Origin: Streptomyces sp. NBC_01788
GTDB lineage: Bacteria; Actinomycetota; Actinomycetes; Streptomycetales; Streptomycetaceae
Direction: 5' to 3'
Length of the DNA stretch: 64,000 bases
NCBI RefSeq assembly: GCF_035917575.1
Contig: NZ_CP109090.1
Span: forward strand, 6,696,001-6,760,000
Made by a program: the position numbers and the translations under genes. Positions 13,001 through 28,855 of this stretch are shown here, piece after piece (positions within the stretch are counted from its first letter, which is position 1; every line of letters begins with the position of its first letter). A model generated the notes under the pieces. It searched no databases. It saw only the letters and a list, made by a program, of their open reading frames with translations, and was not told where the DNA came from.

Positions 13001-16000
13001 GTCCACACCCCGGCCGCCACGCTTGAGGAACTGGCCGCCCGGAGCGGGGCCGTTCCGGACATGGTCGCCGTCACGATCCGCGGCGATGTCGACCAACGGC
13101 CCGAAGCCGCACACGAGTTGGCCCGCGAGGTGCTTGCTCTGGTGCAGGAGTGGCTGGCCGGACCCGCTTTCGCCTCCTCCCGGCTCGTAGTGGTCACCCG
13201 GAACGCCGTCGCCGACGGCGAGCGCGCGCCGCTCGATCTCGTGGCGGCGCCCGTCTGGGGTCTGGTGCGCTCCGCCCAGTCCGAGAACCCGGGCCGGCTG
13301 CTCCTGGCCGATGTCGACGACACGGCCGAGTCCATGGCCCGACTGCCGTTCCTTGCGGGGCTGTTCGACGCGGAGGAGCCGCAGGCGCAGGTCCGCAAGG
13401 GCACCGTCCGCGTCGGCCGGCTCGCCCGCCTGGAGTCCGGTTCCTCTCTCGTTCCGCCGGCCGGGACGCCGTGGCGGCTGGGCAGCCGTGTCAAGGGCAG
13501 CCTCGACGGTCTCGCCCTGCTGCCGCATCCGGAGGCTCTGGAGCCGCTGACCGGCCGGCAGGTGCGCATCGGGATCCGCGCCGCGGGCCTCAACTTCCGC
13601 GACGTGCTCAACGCTCTTGGCATGTACCCCGGTGAGGCGGGCCTGTTCGGCTCCGAAGCCGCGGGCGTCGTCACCGAGGTCGGCCCGGACGTGACGGGGC
13701 TCGCTCCCGGTGACCGGGTCATGGGCATGGTGTTCGGCGGGTTCGGTCCGTCGGGTGCCGCCGACGAGCGTCTGCTGACCCGGATCCCCGACGACTGGTC
13801 CTGGGAGACCGCGTCGTCCGTGCCGCTGGTGTTCCTCACCGCCTACTACGCGCTGAAGGATCTCGCCGGGTTGAAGGCGGGGGAGAAGGTCCTGATCCAC
13901 GCCGGTGCCGGTGGCGTCGGCATGGCGGCGATCCAGATCGCCCGTCACTTCGGCGCGGAGGTCTTCGCGACGGCCAGTGAGGGCAAGTGGGACGTGCTGC
14001 GCTCCCTCGGCGTCGCCGACGACCACATCGCGTCCTCGCGCACCCTCGACTTCGAGGCGGCCTTCGCGGAGGTCGCGGGGGACAAGGGCCTCGATGTCGT
14101 CCTGAACGCTCTGGCCGGTGAGTTCGTCGACGCGTCGATGCGACTGCTCGGCACGGGCGGCCGGTTCCTGGAGATGGGCAAGACCGACATCCGGGACGCC
14201 GGCTCCGCCTCGGACGGCATCACCTACCGGTTCTTCGACCTGGGCATGGTCGACTCCGACCACATCCAGCAGATGCTGCTCGACCTCGTCGGCCTCTTCG
14301 AGCGGGACGTGCTGTCCCCGCTTCCGGTCCGAGCCTGGGACGTCCGCCGCTCCCGTGAGGCCTTCCGCTTCATGAGCATGGCCAAGCACATCGGCAAGAT
14401 CGTGCTGACCATGCCCCGGCCCCTGGACCCCGAGGGCACCGTCCTGGTCACCGGTGGCACCGGCGGTCTCGCCTCCGAACTGGCCCGCCACCTGGCCGCC
14501 GAACACGGCGTCAGGCACCTGCTGCTGACCAGCCGCCGCGGACCGGACGCCCCCGGTGCCGCCGACCTCGTCCAGGCGCTGGCCGGCCTCGGCGCCGACG
14601 CCACGGTCGCCGCCTGCGACGCCGCCGACCGAGACGCCCTCGCCGCGCTGCTCGCCTCCGTCCCGGCCGAGCACCCGCTCACCGCGGTCGTACACACGGC
14701 GGGTGTCCTCGACGACGGCATCCTCGCCTCCCTCACCCCCGACCGCCTCGACACCGTGCTGCGGCCGAAGGTCGACGCCGCCTGGCATCTGCACCACCTC
14801 ACCCGCGACCTCGACCTGGCCGCCTTCGTCCTGTACTCCTCGACCTCCGGCGTCTTCGGCAGCCCCGGCCAGGCCAACTACGCCGCGGGCAACACCTTCC
14901 TGGACGCCCTCGCCGCCCACCGCCAGGCCCTCGGCCTGCCCGCCACCTCGCTCGCCTGGAACGCCTGGGAGCAGGGCAGCGGCATGACGAGCGGACTGAG
15001 CGACGAGGACATGCGCCGCATCAACGACAACAGCGGCATGCCGCTGCTGTCCGTCGAGCGGGGCCTGGCCCTCTACGACGCCGCCACCCTCGCCGACGAA
15101 CCGCTCGTCGTGCCACTGGGCCTCGGCGGCAACGGCTCGCTGCCCCCCGGCATGAGCGTCCCCGCGATCCTGCGCGGACTGGTCCGCACCGGCGGACGCC
15201 GGGCCCGGGCCGGCACCGCCGCGGTCGCCCGCGCCGGCCTGGCCGAGCGTCTCGCGGTCCTGCCCGAGGACCAGCGCCTGCCGTTCCTGGTCGACCTGGT
15301 GCGTGCCGAGGCCGCCGCGGTCCTCGGGCACGGTTCCGCGGATGCCGTGGACGCCCGCCGGGAGTTCCGCGGTCTGGGCTTCGACTCGCTCACCGCGATC
15401 GAGCTGCGCAACCGGCTCGGCAAGGCCTCCGGCCTCACCCTGACCGCCACTCTGGTCTTCGACTACCCGACGCCCCAGCAGCTCGCCGACCATCTCCTCG
15501 ACGAACTGCTCGGCGCCGACGCCGCGGAGGCCTTCACCACCCCGCAGAACGCTGCCGCCGCGTCGGACGACGACCCCGTGGTCATCGTCGGTATGGGCTG
15601 CCGCTTCCCGGGCGGTGTCGGATCTCCCGAGGAACTGTGGGACCTCGTGGCGTCCGGTACCGACGCCATCACCGGCTTCCCCGCCGACCGTGAGTGGGAG
15701 TCCTCGACGCTCGGCGGCGAGCTGGGCGACCTGTCCGGACAGGGCGGATTCCTGAGCGACATCGCCGAGTTCGACGCCGACTTCTTCGGCATCGCGCCGC
15801 GCGAGGCCCTCGCCATGGACCCGCAGCAGCGCATCCTGCTCGAAGTCACCTGGGAGGCCGTGGAGCGCGCCGGGCTGGACCCGGCCGCGCTGCGCGGAAG
15901 CCGCACCGGTGTCTTCATGGGTGTCAGCGGCCAGGACTACTCCGGCCTGGTCATGCGGTCCCGCGACGACATCGCGAGCCACGCCACCACCGGTCTCGCC

Positions 16001-19000
16001 GTCAGCGTGGTCTCCGGCCGCCTCGCCTACACGCTCGGCCTGGAGGGCCCCGCCCTCTCGGTCGACACCGCCTGCTCCTCGTCGCTGGTCTCCCTGCACC
16101 TCGCCACCCAGGCACTGCGGTCGGGGGAGTGCAGCATGGCGCTGGCCGGCGGTGTCACCGTGATGACCACCCCCGCCAACTTCGCCGGCTTCTCCAAGAT
16201 GGGCGGTCTCGCCCAGGACGGCCGCTGCAAGGCGTTCTCCGACTCCGCCGACGGCACCGGCTGGTCCGAGGGCGCGGCGGTGCTCGTCCTCGAGCGCCTC
16301 TCCGACGCCCGCCGAGCCGGACACCGGGTGCTCGCCGTCGTGCGCGGCACCGCTGTCAACCAGGACGGTGCCTCCAACGGCCTGACCGCCCCCAACGGCC
16401 CGTCCCAGCAGCGGGTGATCCGCCAGGCGCTGGCCAACGCGGGCCTACGGCCCGGCGACGTCGACGCCGTCGAGGCGCACGGCACCGGCACCCCGCTCGG
16501 CGACCCGATCGAGGCGCAGGCCCTGCTCGCCACCTACGGCAGCGACCGCGACCCGCAGCAGCCGCTGCTGCTCGGCTCGGTGAAGTCGAACATCGGCCAC
16601 ACCCAGTCCGCGGCCGGTGCCGCCGGACTCGTCAAGATGGTCATGGCGATGAGCAAGGGCATGCTCCCGCGCACCCTGCACGTCACCGAGCCGTCCACGC
16701 ACGTCGACTGGTCCCTCGGCGCCGTCCGGCTGCTCACCGAGGAAGCCGCCTGGCCGGAGACGGGACGGGCCCGCCGGGCCGGTGTGTCGTCGTTCGGCAT
16801 CAGCGGCACCAACGCCCACGTCATCCTCGAAGGCGCCCCCGAGGCCGCCGCGGCCGAGCGTCCCGCCGAGGACACCGTGACCCCCGGCGTCACCCCGTGG
16901 GTCGTCTCGGCCCGCTCCGGGCAGGCGCTCGACGCCCAGCTGGAACGGCTGCGCGCCCATGCCGCCGCACACCCCGAGGTGTCCGGCGCCGACATCGGCC
17001 TGTCCCTCGTGACGAGCCGGTCCTCCTTCGAGCACCGGGCCGTCCTGCTGGCGGGCCCCGACGGCGTCACCGAGGCCGCGCGCGCCGAGGCCGGCGCCCG
17101 TACCCCGGCGTTCCTGTTCTCCGGGCAGGGCGCCCAGCGCCTCGGCATGGGACGCGAACTCCACGCCCGCTTCACGGTGTTCGCCGAGGCCCTGGACACC
17201 GTGCTGGACCTGCTCCACGCCGAACTCGGCTTCTCCCTGAGGGAGATCATGTGGGGCGACGACCCGGAACAGCTCAACCGCACCCGCTGCACCCAGCCCG
17301 CGCTGTTCGCGGTCGAGGTCGCCCTGTTCCGCCTGGTGGAGTCCTGGGGCGTCACCCCGGACTTCGTCGCCGGTCACTCGGTCGGTGAGATCGCGGCCGC
17401 GCACGTCGCCGGGGTGTTCTCGCTGGAGGACGCCTGCCGGCTGGTCGCCGCACGTGCCCGCCTCATGGACGCGCTGCCCGAGGGCGGCGCCATGGCCGCC
17501 GTCGAGGCCACCGAGGACGAGGTGCTGCCGCTGCTCGCCGACGGCGTCGCCGTCGCCGCCGTCAACGGCCCCGCCTCGGTCGTCGTCTCCGGCCCCGAGG
17601 ACGGCGTCGGGCAGGTCGTCGCCCGCCTGGAGTCGGCCGGCCGCCGCGTCACCCGGCTGCGGGTGAGCCACGCCTTCCACTCGGCCCTGACGGAGCCGAT
17701 GCTGGACGAGTTCCGCACCGTTGCCGAGAGCATCGCCTACGACGAGCCGCGGATCCCCGTCGTGTCCAACCTGACCGGCGAGGTCGCCCCCGCGGGCACG
17801 CACACCGACGCCGACTACTGGGTGCGCCACGTCCGCGAGGCCGTCCGGTTCGCCGACGGCGTCCGCGCGCTCGCCGACCGGGGCGTCACCGCCTTCCTGG
17901 AGATCGGCCCCGACGGCGTACTGTCCGCGCTCGCCGCCGCCTGTCTGCCCGACACCGGCACGGTCGTCGTGCCGGCGCTGCGCAAGGACCGCGACGAGAC
18001 CGTGTCCGTCCTCACCGCCCTGGCCCGGCTGCACACCGCCGGCCTCGACGCCGACTGGACCGCCGTCCTCGCCGGCACCGGCGCCCGCACCGTCGAACTG
18101 CCCACCTACGCCTTCCAGGGCACCCGCTTCTGGCCCGACACCACCGCCGCCCCCGGCGACGCGGGCGGACTGGGCCTGGACGCCGGAGGACACCCGCTGC
18201 TCACCGCCGCCACGGCGGTCGCGGGCTCGGACGAGACGCTGCTCAGCGGACGCCTGTCCGCCGCCGCACAGCCCTGGCTCACCGGCCGCGTGAGCGACGG
18301 CACCACCACCCTGCCCACCGCGGTCCTCGCCGAACTCGCGCTGCACGCCGCCGACGCCTGCGACCGCACCACCGTCGAGAACCTCACCGTCAGCGCGCCC
18401 CTGGTGCTCACCGAAAAGCGCCCCCAGCGCCTCCAGGTACTGGTGGCCGCCCCCGACGGGACCGGCCGGCGCACCCTCACCGTGCACACCCGCGCGGACG
18501 GCGACGGCGCCCCGTGGATCGAGCGGGCCACCGCGGCGCTCACCGACGCGCCCGCCGCTCCCGCCGCGGCCGACGCCGTATGGCCGCCCGCCGACGCCAC
18601 CCCGGTCGACGAGCTGCCCGAACCCACCGGCGCGGCCGTGCTGCGCGCCGCCTGGCGGCGCGGCGAGGACCTCTTCGCCGAGATCGAGATCACCGAACAG
18701 AGCCCGGCCGAGCAGGCGTTCGCCCTGCACCCGGCGCTCCTGGACACCGCGGTCCGCGCCGCCGCCGTCCTCAACGGAGACGGAGACGGAGGCGTAGAAG
18801 GCGACGACACCCTCGACGCCGTCGCCTGGGACGGGCTCGTCCTGCACGCCGCGCACCCCGCTCTCCTGCGGCTACGTCTCACCGCCACCGGCGACGACAC
18901 CTGGGCGCTGGAGGCGACCGACCCGCAGGGCGGTCCCGTCCTCTCGGTGGCCTCGCTCACCATGGGCGCCACCGCCGCCGCACACGGCACGGACGCCCCC

Positions 19001-20968
19001 GCCGCGGACGACGCCGCACTGCTCACCCTCGACTGGGTCGCGCCCGCCCCGGCCCCGCGCCCCGGCGGCAACGCCCTGTGGACGGTGCTCGGCGACGGAC
19101 TGCCCGGACTGGACACCGCGCTCGACGCGGCGGACGGTGTCCTCGCCACCCGCGCGCACTCGCTCACCGAACTGCTGGACAGCGGGGCACCCCTGCCGTC
19201 GCTGATGCTCCTGCCGGTCGAGGGCGACCCCGCCGCCGGGGACGACCTGCCCGCCGCGGTTCGCGCCGCCACCGCGACGGTGCTCGACCTGCTGCGCGAG
19301 TGGACCTCCGAACCCCGCACCGCGGACTCCCGCCTCGTGATCGTCACCCGGGGGGCCGTCGCGGCCGGCCGGGAGGACGTGACCGACCTGGCGACGGCAG
19401 CCGTCTGGGGCCTGGTCCGCTCCGCCCAGTCCGAGAACCCGGGCAGCTTCCTGCTCCTGGACCTCGACCCGGCCGCCGGCGCCGACGCGACCGACGCCGA
19501 CGTACTGGCCTCGCTGCCTGCCCTGTTCGACGCGGGCGAGACACAGGCCGCCGTCCGCGGCGGCGTGCTCACCGTCGCCCGCCTCACCCGCACCGAGTCC
19601 GCGACCACCCCGGGCGCCGACCAGGTCCGTGCCTGGGACCGCGACGGCACCGTACTGATCACCGGCGGAACCGGCGGCCTCGGTGCCGTCCTCGCCCGTC
19701 ACCTGGTGACCGGCCACGGCATCAAGCACCTGCTGCTGGCCGGCCGCCGCGGACCCGACGCACCCGGCGCGACCGCCCTGTGCGAGGAACTCTCCGCGCT
19801 CGGCGCCGAGGTCACCGTACGGGCCTGCGACGTCTCCGACAGGGGCGCCGTCGACGCGCTGCTCGCCTCGCTGCCGACCGAGCACCCGCTGACCGCGGTC
19901 GTGCACACGGCCGGTGTCCTCGACGACGCGACGATCGGCTCGCTCACCGCCGACCGGTTCGACACCGTGCTGCGCCCCAAGGCGGACGCCGCCTGGCACC
20001 TGCACCGGGCGACCTCGGCCCTGCCGCTCGCCGGATTCGTCCTGTACTCCTCCGTGGCCGGCGTCACCGGCGGCCCCGGACAGGGCAACTACGCCGCCGC
20101 CAACACGTTCCTCGACGCGCTCGCCGCGCACCGAGCGGCCCGGGGCCTGCCCGGCCTGTCGCTCGCCTGGGGACCCTGGGGCCAGGGCGCCGGCATGACC
20201 GGCACACTCACCGACGCCGACATCGAGCGCATGGAGCGCTCCGGGATGCCGCCGCTCACCGAACGCCAGGGCCTCGCCCTGTTCGACGCGGCGAACGGCC
20301 AGGACGAGGCACTCGCCGTGGCGATCCGGGTCGCCCGGTCCGCCGCGGCCCCCGACACCGGCGACGTCCCCGCGGTGCTGCGCTCCCTGGTCCGCACCCG
20401 GCGCCGCGCGGCGGCCACGGCCGGCGCCGACGGGCTCGCCCGCAGGCTGGCCGGCCTCGGCGCCGAGCAGCGGCACGAGACCCTCGTCGCCCTGGTCCGC
20501 CAGGAGACGGCCGGGGTGCTCGGCCACTCCGGTGCCGACGCGGTCCCCGCCGACCGGGACTTCAGCCGGCTGGGCTTCGACTCGCTGATGGCGGTCGAAC
20601 TGCGCACCCGGCTCTCCGCGGCCACCGGTGTGCGGCTGCCGTCCACGCTCGTCTTCGACCACCCCACGCCCACCGCCGTCGCCCGGCACCTGGCCGGCTC
20701 CCTGGTGGGCGGGGAGCGGAGCGGCACGGCCGCGTCCCCGCTGGCGGCGCTCGACCGGCTGGAGGCGGAACTGTCCGCCGACGGCATGGACGAGGCCACC
20801 CGCCGCGGCGTCGCGGGCCGGTTGCAGCGGCTGCTGGCCGCCTGGGACGGCTCGGGCCCGGGCTCGGACGGGGACGGACCGGCCGTCGGTGAGCGGATCG
20901 AGGCGGCGAGCGCCGAGGAGATCTTCGCCTTCATCGACAACGAACTCGGCCGGTCGTCGAACTCCTGA
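4067..20968 (+). CDS. amphJ: Polyene PKS, modules 15-17, AmphJ/NysJ-like (5633 aa)
   Basis: A giant trimodular PKS that extends the polyol part of the chain. After a charged N-terminal docking helix (residues 1-34) come KS-AT-DH-KR-ACP (module 15), KS-AT-DH-ER-KR-ACP (module 16) and KS-AT-DH-KR-ACP (module 17), then a C-terminal docking region from about residue 5545. KS cysteines are at residues 207, 1953 and 4003. All three ATs have GHS(V/I)G and HAFH, so malonyl-CoA is expected. ACP serines are at 1724, 3774 and 5506. All KRs carry LDD and no Trp marker (B type). Only DH16 keeps both catalytic residues. The ER sits in module 16, as in amphotericin; in nystatin full reduction is attributed to module 15. 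The gene lies between amphI and amphK with short gaps (20 and 51 bp). The family assignment is firm; the exact product is inferred. Confidence 0.95.
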   Translation: MNAPAENVVEALRAAVKETERLRRRNRTIVAAAREPIAVVGMGCRFPGGVDSPQALWEMVAGGTDVISGFPDDRGWDLEALRTSGTDDRDTSVSQRGGFLDSIAGFDPGFFGISPREAVTMDPQQRLLLETSWEAIERARIDATGLRGTRTGTFMGTNGQDYAYLLVRSLDDATGDVGTGIAASAVSGRLSYTFGLEGPAITVDTACSSSLVALHLAVQSLRNGECTLALAGGVNVMSTPGSLVEFSRQGGLASDGRCKAFADSADGTGWSEGAAVLVLERLSDAQRNGHPVLAVVRGSAVNQDGASNGFTAPNGPSQQRVIRQALSNAGLNTGDVDAVEAHGTGTPLGDPIEAQSILATYGQDREQPLLLGSIKSNMGHTQAASGVAGIMKMVMAMRNGVLPKTLHVDRPSTHVDWTAGKVELLTENRPWPTAPDRPRRSGVSSFGVSGTNAHVIVEQAPETPAAQPEEAPAAPRTAGVLPWVLSARSAAALREQVAALVAHLDTPGAPGALDTAYSLATTRAALEHRLAVVTGADGTAGREALTSWLMGGPAPDAHEGQAVGRTRSAFLFSGQGAQRLGMGRELHARFPVFAEALDRVLDLLDEELGASPGDIIWGDEEAPLNETGFTQPALFAIEVALYRLVESWGVTPDFVAGHSIGEIAAAHVAGVFSLEDACRLVAARAGLMQALPRGGAMVAVEATEDEVLPLLTEGVAVAAVNGPTSVVVSGEEAATLAVAEQLAAKGRRTSRLRVSHAFHSPLMDPMLEDFRAVAETLSYDEPRIPVVSNLTGAVAADGQLTDPEYWVRHVREAVRFADGVRALAEAGADVLLELGPDGVLAALAQQSASAVTVPFLRKDRPEEHSAVTALARLHTAGVTVDWAAFHDGTGARTAELPTYAFQHERYWPKATATAVDATGLGLASADHPLLGAAMSVAGSDELLLTGTLSLATHPWLADHSVGGTVFFPGTGFLELAVRAADQAGCDRVEELAVDTPLALPPKGVVQMQIAVGSTADDGSRELRFFTRPGEDFDAEWTQHATGRIGSGEHLIGFDTTVWPPQDAEAVDIEGLFDRFASDGLDYGPVFRGVRAVWRQDDTVYAEVALPDSVEDAGAFGLHPALLHAALHGTVFLSDDSSLLPFAWEGVSLHADGASTLRVRIASCGEDAVQIAAVDPAGQPVVSVESLTLRAADAEAGARPRRDDANSLFRVDWTPRTVAAPAAPATWAVLGDDPFGLTAVFAADSETVAGVHAPAATLEELASRSGSVPDMVAVTVRGGVDQRPEAAHELALEVLALVQEWLAEPAFAATRLVVVTRSAVADGEHGPLDLAAAPVWGLVRSAQSENPGRLLLADVDDTAESMARLPLSAGLFDAEEPQAVVREGTVRVGRLVRLEAGGSPVRPLDPEGTVLVTGGTGGLASELARHLVAEHGVRHLLLTSRRGPDAPGAADLVQALAGLGAEATVAACDAADRDALAALLASVPAEHPLTAVVHTAGVLDDGIVASLTPDRLDTVLRPKVDAAWHLHDLTRDLDLAAFVVYSSTAGVMGSPGQANYAAGNAFLDALAAHRHALGLPATSLAWGAWEQGVGMTGQLSGQDARRISDAGGMPLLSVERGLALYDAAMLADEPLVVPLGLAGGGPLPAGAGVPALLRGLVRTGGRRARAATAAVARAGLAERLAVLPEDQRRPFVVDLVRAEAAAVLGHGSADAVDARREFRGLGFDSLTAIELRNRLGKATGLTLPATLVFDYPTPQQLADHLLDELLGADAVEIFAAPRTAAEVADDPVVIVGMGCRFPGGVGSPEELWDLLASGADAITGFPADREWESSAFLGGEAGAVAARGGFLSDIAGFDAGFFGISPREALAMDPQQRILLEVAWEAVERAGVDPATLRGSRTGVFMGVNGQDYSSLVMSSRDDVAGHATAGLAVSVVSGRLSYALGLEGPALSVDTACSSSLVSLHLAAQALRAGECSMALVGGVTVMTTPANFAGFSRMGGLAQDGLCKAFSDSADGTGWSEGAAVFVVERLSDARRAGHRVLAVVRGSAVNQDGASNGLTAPNGPSQQRVIRQALANAGLNTSDVDAVEAHGTGTPLGDPIEAQALLATYGSDRDPQQPLLLGSVKSNIGHTQAAAGAAGLVKMVMAMRKGMLPRTLHVTEPSTHVDWSLGAVRLLTEETVWPETGRARRAGVSSFGISGTNAHVILEGAPEEPVPAPAAGRPVPGAIAWPVSAKSEAALDAQVERLRESADALPALDTAYTLATGRSDFEHRAVLLAADGTLAEAARGVAEPRRTAFLFSGQGAQRLGMGRELHARFPVFAEAFDSVAALLEAGQGTSVRDVMWGTDETALNATAFTQPALFAVEVALYRLVESWGVTPDFVAGHSVGEIAAAHVAGVFSLEDACRLVAARAGLMQALPRGGAMVAVEATEDEVLPLLTEGVAVAAVNGPTSVVVSGEEAATLAVAEQLAAEGRRTSRLRVSHAFHSPLMDPMLEEFRAVAETLSYDEPRIPVVSNLTGEVAPAGTHTDADYWVRHVREAVRFADGVRALADRGVTAFLEIGPDGVLSALAAASMTDSDAVVVPALRKDRDETVSLLGGVARLHVAGVDVDWSAPLSGTGARIVELPTYAFQHERYWPKAALAALDASGLGLASADHPLLGAAMSVAGSGELLLTGSLSAATHPWLADHVVGGMIFFPGTGFLELAVRAADQAGCDRVEELMIAAPLVLPPTGAVQVQISVGAADEDGSRELRFFTRPGEDFDAEWTQHATGRIGSGEHLIGFDTTVWPPQDAEAVDIDGMFERYAADGLEYGPVFRGLRAVWRQDDTVYAEVALPDSVEDADAFGLHPALFDAALHSTVFLSAEGDDRSLLPFAWEGVSLHADGASTLRVRITSCGDDAVQIAAVDPAGQPVVSVESLTLRAAGPEPESRRDDANSLLRVDWTPRTLAAPAAPATWAVLGDDPFGLAAVLAADSEAVAGVHTPAATLEELAARSGAVPDMVAVTIRGDVDQRPEAAHELAREVLALVQEWLAGPAFASSRLVVVTRNAVADGERAPLDLVAAPVWGLVRSAQSENPGRLLLADVDDTAESMARLPFLAGLFDAEEPQAQVRKGTVRVGRLARLESGSSLVPPAGTPWRLGSRVKGSLDGLALLPHPEALEPLTGRQVRIGIRAAGLNFRDVLNALGMYPGEAGLFGSEAAGVVTEVGPDVTGLAPGDRVMGMVFGGFGPSGAADERLLTRIPDDWSWETASSVPLVFLTAYYALKDLAGLKAGEKVLIHAGAGGVGMAAIQIARHFGAEVFATASEGKWDVLRSLGVADDHIASSRTLDFEAAFAEVAGDKGLDVVLNALAGEFVDASMRLLGTGGRFLEMGKTDIRDAGSASDGITYRFFDLGMVDSDHIQQMLLDLVGLFERDVLSPLPVRAWDVRRSREAFRFMSMAKHIGKIVLTMPRPLDPEGTVLVTGGTGGLASELARHLAAEHGVRHLLLTSRRGPDAPGAADLVQALAGLGADATVAACDAADRDALAALLASVPAEHPLTAVVHTAGVLDDGILASLTPDRLDTVLRPKVDAAWHLHHLTRDLDLAAFVLYSSTSGVFGSPGQANYAAGNTFLDALAAHRQALGLPATSLAWNAWEQGSGMTSGLSDEDMRRINDNSGMPLLSVERGLALYDAATLADEPLVVPLGLGGNGSLPPGMSVPAILRGLVRTGGRRARAGTAAVARAGLAERLAVLPEDQRLPFLVDLVRAEAAAVLGHGSADAVDARREFRGLGFDSLTAIELRNRLGKASGLTLTATLVFDYPTPQQLADHLLDELLGADAAEAFTTPQNAAAASDDDPVVIVGMGCRFPGGVGSPEELWDLVASGTDAITGFPADREWESSTLGGELGDLSGQGGFLSDIAEFDADFFGIAPREALAMDPQQRILLEVTWEAVERAGLDPAALRGSRTGVFMGVSGQDYSGLVMRSRDDIASHATTGLAVSVVSGRLAYTLGLEGPALSVDTACSSSLVSLHLATQALRSGECSMALAGGVTVMTTPANFAGFSKMGGLAQDGRCKAFSDSADGTGWSEGAAVLVLERLSDARRAGHRVLAVVRGTAVNQDGASNGLTAPNGPSQQRVIRQALANAGLRPGDVDAVEAHGTGTPLGDPIEAQALLATYGSDRDPQQPLLLGSVKSNIGHTQSAAGAAGLVKMVMAMSKGMLPRTLHVTEPSTHVDWSLGAVRLLTEEAAWPETGRARRAGVSSFGISGTNAHVILEGAPEAAAAERPAEDTVTPGVTPWVVSARSGQALDAQLERLRAHAAAHPEVSGADIGLSLVTSRSSFEHRAVLLAGPDGVTEAARAEAGARTPAFLFSGQGAQRLGMGRELHARFTVFAEALDTVLDLLHAELGFSLREIMWGDDPEQLNRTRCTQPALFAVEVALFRLVESWGVTPDFVAGHSVGEIAAAHVAGVFSLEDACRLVAARARLMDALPEGGAMAAVEATEDEVLPLLADGVAVAAVNGPASVVVSGPEDGVGQVVARLESAGRRVTRLRVSHAFHSALTEPMLDEFRTVAESIAYDEPRIPVVSNLTGEVAPAGTHTDADYWVRHVREAVRFADGVRALADRGVTAFLEIGPDGVLSALAAACLPDTGTVVVPALRKDRDETVSVLTALARLHTAGLDADWTAVLAGTGARTVELPTYAFQGTRFWPDTTAAPGDAGGLGLDAGGHPLLTAATAVAGSDETLLSGRLSAAAQPWLTGRVSDGTTTLPTAVLAELALHAADACDRTTVENLTVSAPLVLTEKRPQRLQVLVAAPDGTGRRTLTVHTRADGDGAPWIERATAALTDAPAAPAAADAVWPPADATPVDELPEPTGAAVLRAAWRRGEDLFAEIEITEQSPAEQAFALHPALLDTAVRAAAVLNGDGDGGVEGDDTLDAVAWDGLVLHAAHPALLRLRLTATGDDTWALEATDPQGGPVLSVASLTMGATAAAHGTDAPAADDAALLTLDWVAPAPAPRPGGNALWTVLGDGLPGLDTALDAADGVLATRAHSLTELLDSGAPLPSLMLLPVEGDPAAGDDLPAAVRAATATVLDLLREWTSEPRTADSRLVIVTRGAVAAGREDVTDLATAAVWGLVRSAQSENPGSFLLLDLDPAAGADATDADVLASLPALFDAGETQAAVRGGVLTVARLTRTESATTPGADQVRAWDRDGTVLITGGTGGLGAVLARHLVTGHGIKHLLLAGRRGPDAPGATALCEELSALGAEVTVRACDVSDRGAVDALLASLPTEHPLTAVVHTAGVLDDATIGSLTADRFDTVLRPKADAAWHLHRATSALPLAGFVLYSSVAGVTGGPGQGNYAAANTFLDALAAHRAARGLPGLSLAWGPWGQGAGMTGTLTDADIERMERSGMPPLTERQGLALFDAANGQDEALAVAIRVARSAAAPDTGDVPAVLRSLVRTRRRAAATAGADGLARRLAGLGAEQRHETLVALVRQETAGVLGHSGADAVPADRDFSRLGFDSLMAVELRTRLSAATGVRLPSTLVFDHPTPTAVARHLAGSLVGGERSGTAASPLAALDRLEAELSADGMDEATRRGVAGRLQRLLAAWDGSGPGSDGDGPAVGERIEAASAEEIFAFIDNELGRSSNS
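4169..9364 (+). other. AmphJ module 15: KS-AT-DH(inactive)-KR-ACP
   Basis: The KS Cys is residue 207 in DTACSSS. The AT nucleophile is Ser659 and HAFH is at 756-759 (malonyl). The DH keeps His959 in LADHSVGG, but the second catalytic residue, normally Asp in HPALLDAAL, is His1123 (codon CAC at 7433). The DH is therefore probably dead and the beta-hydroxyl (C9) should be kept. The KR nucleotide motif reads TGGTGGLAS, with Ala where Gly is usual, but the Lys, Ser, Tyr and Asn residues and LDD are present. The ACP Ser is 1724. Confidence 0.85.
6049..6400 (+). repeat. Near-identical AT core, copy 1 (AT15)
   Basis: This stretch matches 11224-11575 (offset 5175) almost base for base through the GHSxG-to-HAFH part of the AT. 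The differences I saw are isolated, for example around 6300. Third positions are richer in G and T here than in flanking sequence, as if the patch was spread by recombination between modules. Confidence 0.8.
9416..15510 (+). other. AmphJ module 16: KS-AT-DH-ER-KR-ACP, fully reducing
   Basis: The KS Cys is residue 1953. The AT has GHSVG (Ser2384) and HAFH (2481-2484), malonyl type. The DH has both His2687 (LADHVVGG) and Asp2851 (HPALFDAAL). The ER spans about 13460-14420, with LNFRDVL and an intact NADPH motif [11 protein letters not shown] from His3278. The KR is B-type with the same GGLAS variant as module 15. The ACP Ser is 3774. Complete reduction should give CH2 at C7, as in amphotericin. 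Confidence 0.9.
11224..11575 (+). repeat. Near-identical AT core, copy 2 (AT16)
   Basis: Partner of 6049-6400. The DH segments of the two modules (about 7131-7260 and 12311-12440) and the ACP segments (about 9058-9266 and 15199-15407) are also nearly identical, so homogenisation covers several separated blocks of modules 15 and 16. Confidence 0.8.
15566..20700 (+). other. AmphJ module 17: KS-AT-DH(inactive)-KR-ACP
   Basis: The KS Cys is residue 4003. The AT has Ser4438 and HAFH at 4535 (malonyl). The DH region is strongly diverged: the usual HPWLADH reads QPWLTGR, so the catalytic His is Arg4741 and the following G/P positions are also degraded, although the Asp of HPALLDTAV remains. This DH should be inactive, leaving a hydroxyl at C5. 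The KR is B-type with the normal TGGTGGLG. The ACP Ser is 5506. Confidence 0.87.
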
Positions 20969-21002
20969 CCCGGGCCCACCGCAACTACGCGAGAAACATC
21001 TG

Positions 21003-21009
21003 AGGAAGG
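21003..21009 (+). promoter_or_regulatory. RBS of amphK
   Basis: AGGAAGG lies 10 bp before the ATG at 21020, within a 51-bp gap after amphJ. Confidence 0.65.
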
Positions 21010-21019
21010 TTCACGGACG

Positions 21020-27154
<6,135 letters not shown>

Positions 27155-27157
27155 TCC

Positions 27158-27192
27158 GGGCCCGGCCGGCGCACGGCAACCCGGCCGGGTCC
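27158..27192 (+). terminator. Hairpin after amphK
   Basis: GGGCCCGGCCGG (27158-27169) pairs with CCGGCCGGGTCC (27181-27192): 12 bp with one G-U pair and an 11-nt loop. No clear T-run follows, so it may attenuate rather than stop transcription between amphK and amphL. Confidence 0.5.
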
Positions 27193-27293
27193 TTGTCCCC
27201 CCACCACATCCGGGGCGCCGCCCTCCCACACGGCGCCGCCCCGGGTGCGACCGCGGACCCCGCAGTCGGGGACCCGCGCACACCCCCCCACAT

Positions 27294-27299
27294 AAGGAG
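27294..27299 (+). promoter_or_regulatory. RBS that fixes the amphL start
   Basis: AAGGAG lies 10 bp before the ATG at 27310. The open frame extends upstream to 27193, but that part encodes no P450-like sequence and has no comparable RBS. Confidence 0.75.
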
Positions 27300-27309
27300 T
27301 AGCAGTTTC

Positions 27310-28503
27310 ATGGGCAACCCCACACCGCCGCCCTGCTTAGAGGACGACGCCGCGCCCTCGGTGCTCCACCTCAGCCCGCTTCTGCGCGAGCTCCAGTCAC
27401 GCGCTCCCGTCACGAGGATCACCACCCCGGCCGGTGACGAGGGCTGGCTGGTGACCCGGCACGCGGAGCTGAAGCAGTTGCTGCACGACGAGCGTCTGGC
27501 CCGCGCGCACGCCGACCCGGCCAACGCGCCCCGCTACGTCAAGAGCCCGCTGATGGACCTGCTCATCATGGGCGACGTAGAGGCGGCCCGCGCCGCGCAC
27601 ACCGAGCTGCGCACCCTGCTCACCCCGCAGTTCTCCGCCCGCCGGGTGCTGAACATGACGCCCATGGTGGACGCCGTCGCGGAGCAGCTCCTGACCGGCT
27701 TCGCGACCCAGGAGCGCCCCGCCGACCTGCGCGCCCACTTCTCGCTGCCGTACTCGCTGACCGTGCTGTGCGCCGTGATCGGCATCCCGGTGCAGGAGCA
27801 GGGCCGGCTGCTGGCGGTGCTGGCCGAGATGGCCACGCTCAACGACGCGGAGAGCGTCGCCAGGAGCCAGGCGGAGCTGTTCGGGCTGCTGGTCGAGCTG
27901 GCCGGCCGCAAGCGGGCCGAACCCGCGGACGACGTGATCTCCCGGCTGTGCCAGACGGTCCCGGAGGACGAGCGCATCGGCCCCATCGCCGCGAGCCTGC
28001 TCTTCGCCGGCCTCGACAGCGTCGCCACCCATGTCGACCTGGGCGTCGTGCTGTTCACGCAGTACCCGGACCAGTTACAGGCGGCACTCGCCGACGAGAA
28101 GCTGATGAAGAGCGCGGTCGAGGAGATCCTGCGGGCCGCGAAGGCCGGCGGCTCGGGTGCGGCGCTGCCGCGCTACGCCACCGACGACATCACCATCGGC
28201 GACATCACCATGCGCACCGGCGACCTGGTGCTGCTCGACTTCACGCTGGTCAACTTCGACGAGGCGGTCTTCGACGAGCCGGAGGTCTTCGACATCCGCC
28301 GCGCGCCCAACGAGCACCTGACGTTCGGGCACGGCATCTGGCACTGCATCGGGGCCCCGCTGGCCCGGACGATGCTGAAGACCGCCTACACGCGACTGTT
28401 CACCCGGCTGCCCGGTCTGAGGCTGGCCCGCCCGGTGGAGGAGCTCCAGGTGACGTCGGGCCAGCTCAACGGCGGCCTCACCGAACTCCCCGTCACCTGG
28501 TGA
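27310..28503 (+). CDS. amphL: Cytochrome P450, polyol hydroxylase, AmphL/NysL-like (397 aa)
   Basis: A soluble bacterial P450 of normal length. It has an I-helix AGLDS (Asp236, Ser237), ExxR at 272-275 (EILR), and a heme loop [10 protein letters not shown] with Cys346 as the expected thiolate ligand. The residue usually His or Arg two before the Cys is Trp344. Its position directly after the TE gene and opposite the ferredoxin gene matches amphL/nysL, which hydroxylates the macrolactone at C8 (amphotericin) or C10 (nystatin). With the amphotericin-like module layout, C8 is the better guess. Two leucines are encoded by TTA: residue 10 (27337) and residue 256 (28075). This implies control by the bldA tRNA, and I found no other in-frame TTA in the window. 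P450 identity is firm; the target carbon is inferred. Confidence 0.9.
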   Translation: MGNPTPPPCLEDDAAPSVLHLSPLLRELQSRAPVTRITTPAGDEGWLVTRHAELKQLLHDERLARAHADPANAPRYVKSPLMDLLIMGDVEAARAAHTELRTLLTPQFSARRVLNMTPMVDAVAEQLLTGFATQERPADLRAHFSLPYSLTVLCAVIGIPVQEQGRLLAVLAEMATLNDAESVARSQAELFGLLVELAGRKRAEPADDVISRLCQTVPEDERIGPIAASLLFAGLDSVATHVDLGVVLFTQYPDQLQAALADEKLMKSAVEEILRAAKAGGSGAALPRYATDDITIGDITMRTGDLVLLDFTLVNFDEAVFDEPEVFDIRRAPNEHLTFGHGIWHCIGAPLARTMLKTAYTRLFTRLPGLRLARPVEELQVTSGQLNGGLTELPVTW

Positions 28504-28522
28504 CACCCGGCCCCCCGAGACC

Positions 28523-28566
28523 GGCGGCGGCCCCCACTGCCTGACGAGTGGGGGCCGCCGCCTTTT
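28523..28566. terminator. Bidirectional terminator between amphL and amphM
   Basis: A perfect 16-bp stem (28523-28538 with 28547-28562) and an 8-nt loop, followed by TTTT at 28563-28566. It lies between two convergent transcription units and could end both. Confidence 0.85.
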
Positions 28567-28568
28567 CC

Positions 28569-28594
28569 GTACTCGGGCCGTACTCGGGCCGTAC
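28569..28594. repeat. Short tandem repeat downstream of amphM
   Basis: The 11-bp unit GTACTCGGGCC occurs twice in tandem (28569-28579 and 28580-28590), followed by GTAC. It is non-coding and its function is unknown. Confidence 0.7.
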
Positions 28595-28602
28595 GAGAGG
28601 AC

Positions 28603-28800
28603 CTAGTCCTCCACGACCGTGATCGCCATCGAGGGGCAGACCACGGCGGCCTCGCGGACCGCGTCCAGCGTCTCCGGGTCCGACGGCTGTACGAGGACGG
28701 TCACCAGGCCGTCGTCGTCCTGGTCGAACACGTCCGACACGGCCAGCACGCACTGTCCGGCACCGACGCAGCGATCGGTGTCCACGTTGACGCGCACCAT
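28603..28800 (-). CDS. amphM: [3Fe-4S]-type ferredoxin, AmphM/NysM-like (65 aa)
   Basis: A small acidic electron carrier expected to feed the P450s. With the start at 28800 the cluster cysteines are Cys11, Cys17 and Cys55. The spacing CVGAGQC, with Ala14 at the place of the usual extra Cys, and the final CP motif are typical of single-cluster [3Fe-4S] ferredoxins of actinomycete P450 systems. Start choice is open: ATG 28803, ATG 28800 and GTG 28797 follow one another after a GGAGG; spacing favours 28800 or 28797. It is the last gene of the minus-strand unit, 55 bp after amphN, and ends just before the shared terminator. Partnership with AmphN is likely, and with AmphL possible. Confidence 0.9.
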   Translation of the reverse strand: MVRVNVDTDRCVGAGQCVLAVSDVFDQDDDGLVTVLVQPSDPETLDAVREAAVVCPSMAITVVED

Positions 28801-28804
28801 CATT

Positions 28805-28809
28805 CCTCC
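28805..28809 (-). promoter_or_regulatory. RBS of amphM
   Basis: GGAGG on the minus strand, 4 nt from the ATG at 28800 and 7 nt from the GTG at 28797. It is too close to the ATG at 28803 for that to be the preferred start. Confidence 0.65.
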
Positions 28810-28855
28810 AGGGTCGTTCCACCGGGCCGGCCGCCGCAGCGGACCGGCCCGTCGC

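Noticed and set aside
3644..16324. A 4226-codon open frame on the minus strand
   Set aside because: It lies opposite amphI and amphJ and is a by-product of high GC3. Its translation is low-complexity Gly/Arg/Val/Glu-rich with no domain. The same applies to the 4273-codon frame at 51045-63866.
27193..27309. Extended amphL start at 27193
   Set aside because: The region includes the sequence after the amphK hairpin and the AAGGAG that serves the ATG at 27310.
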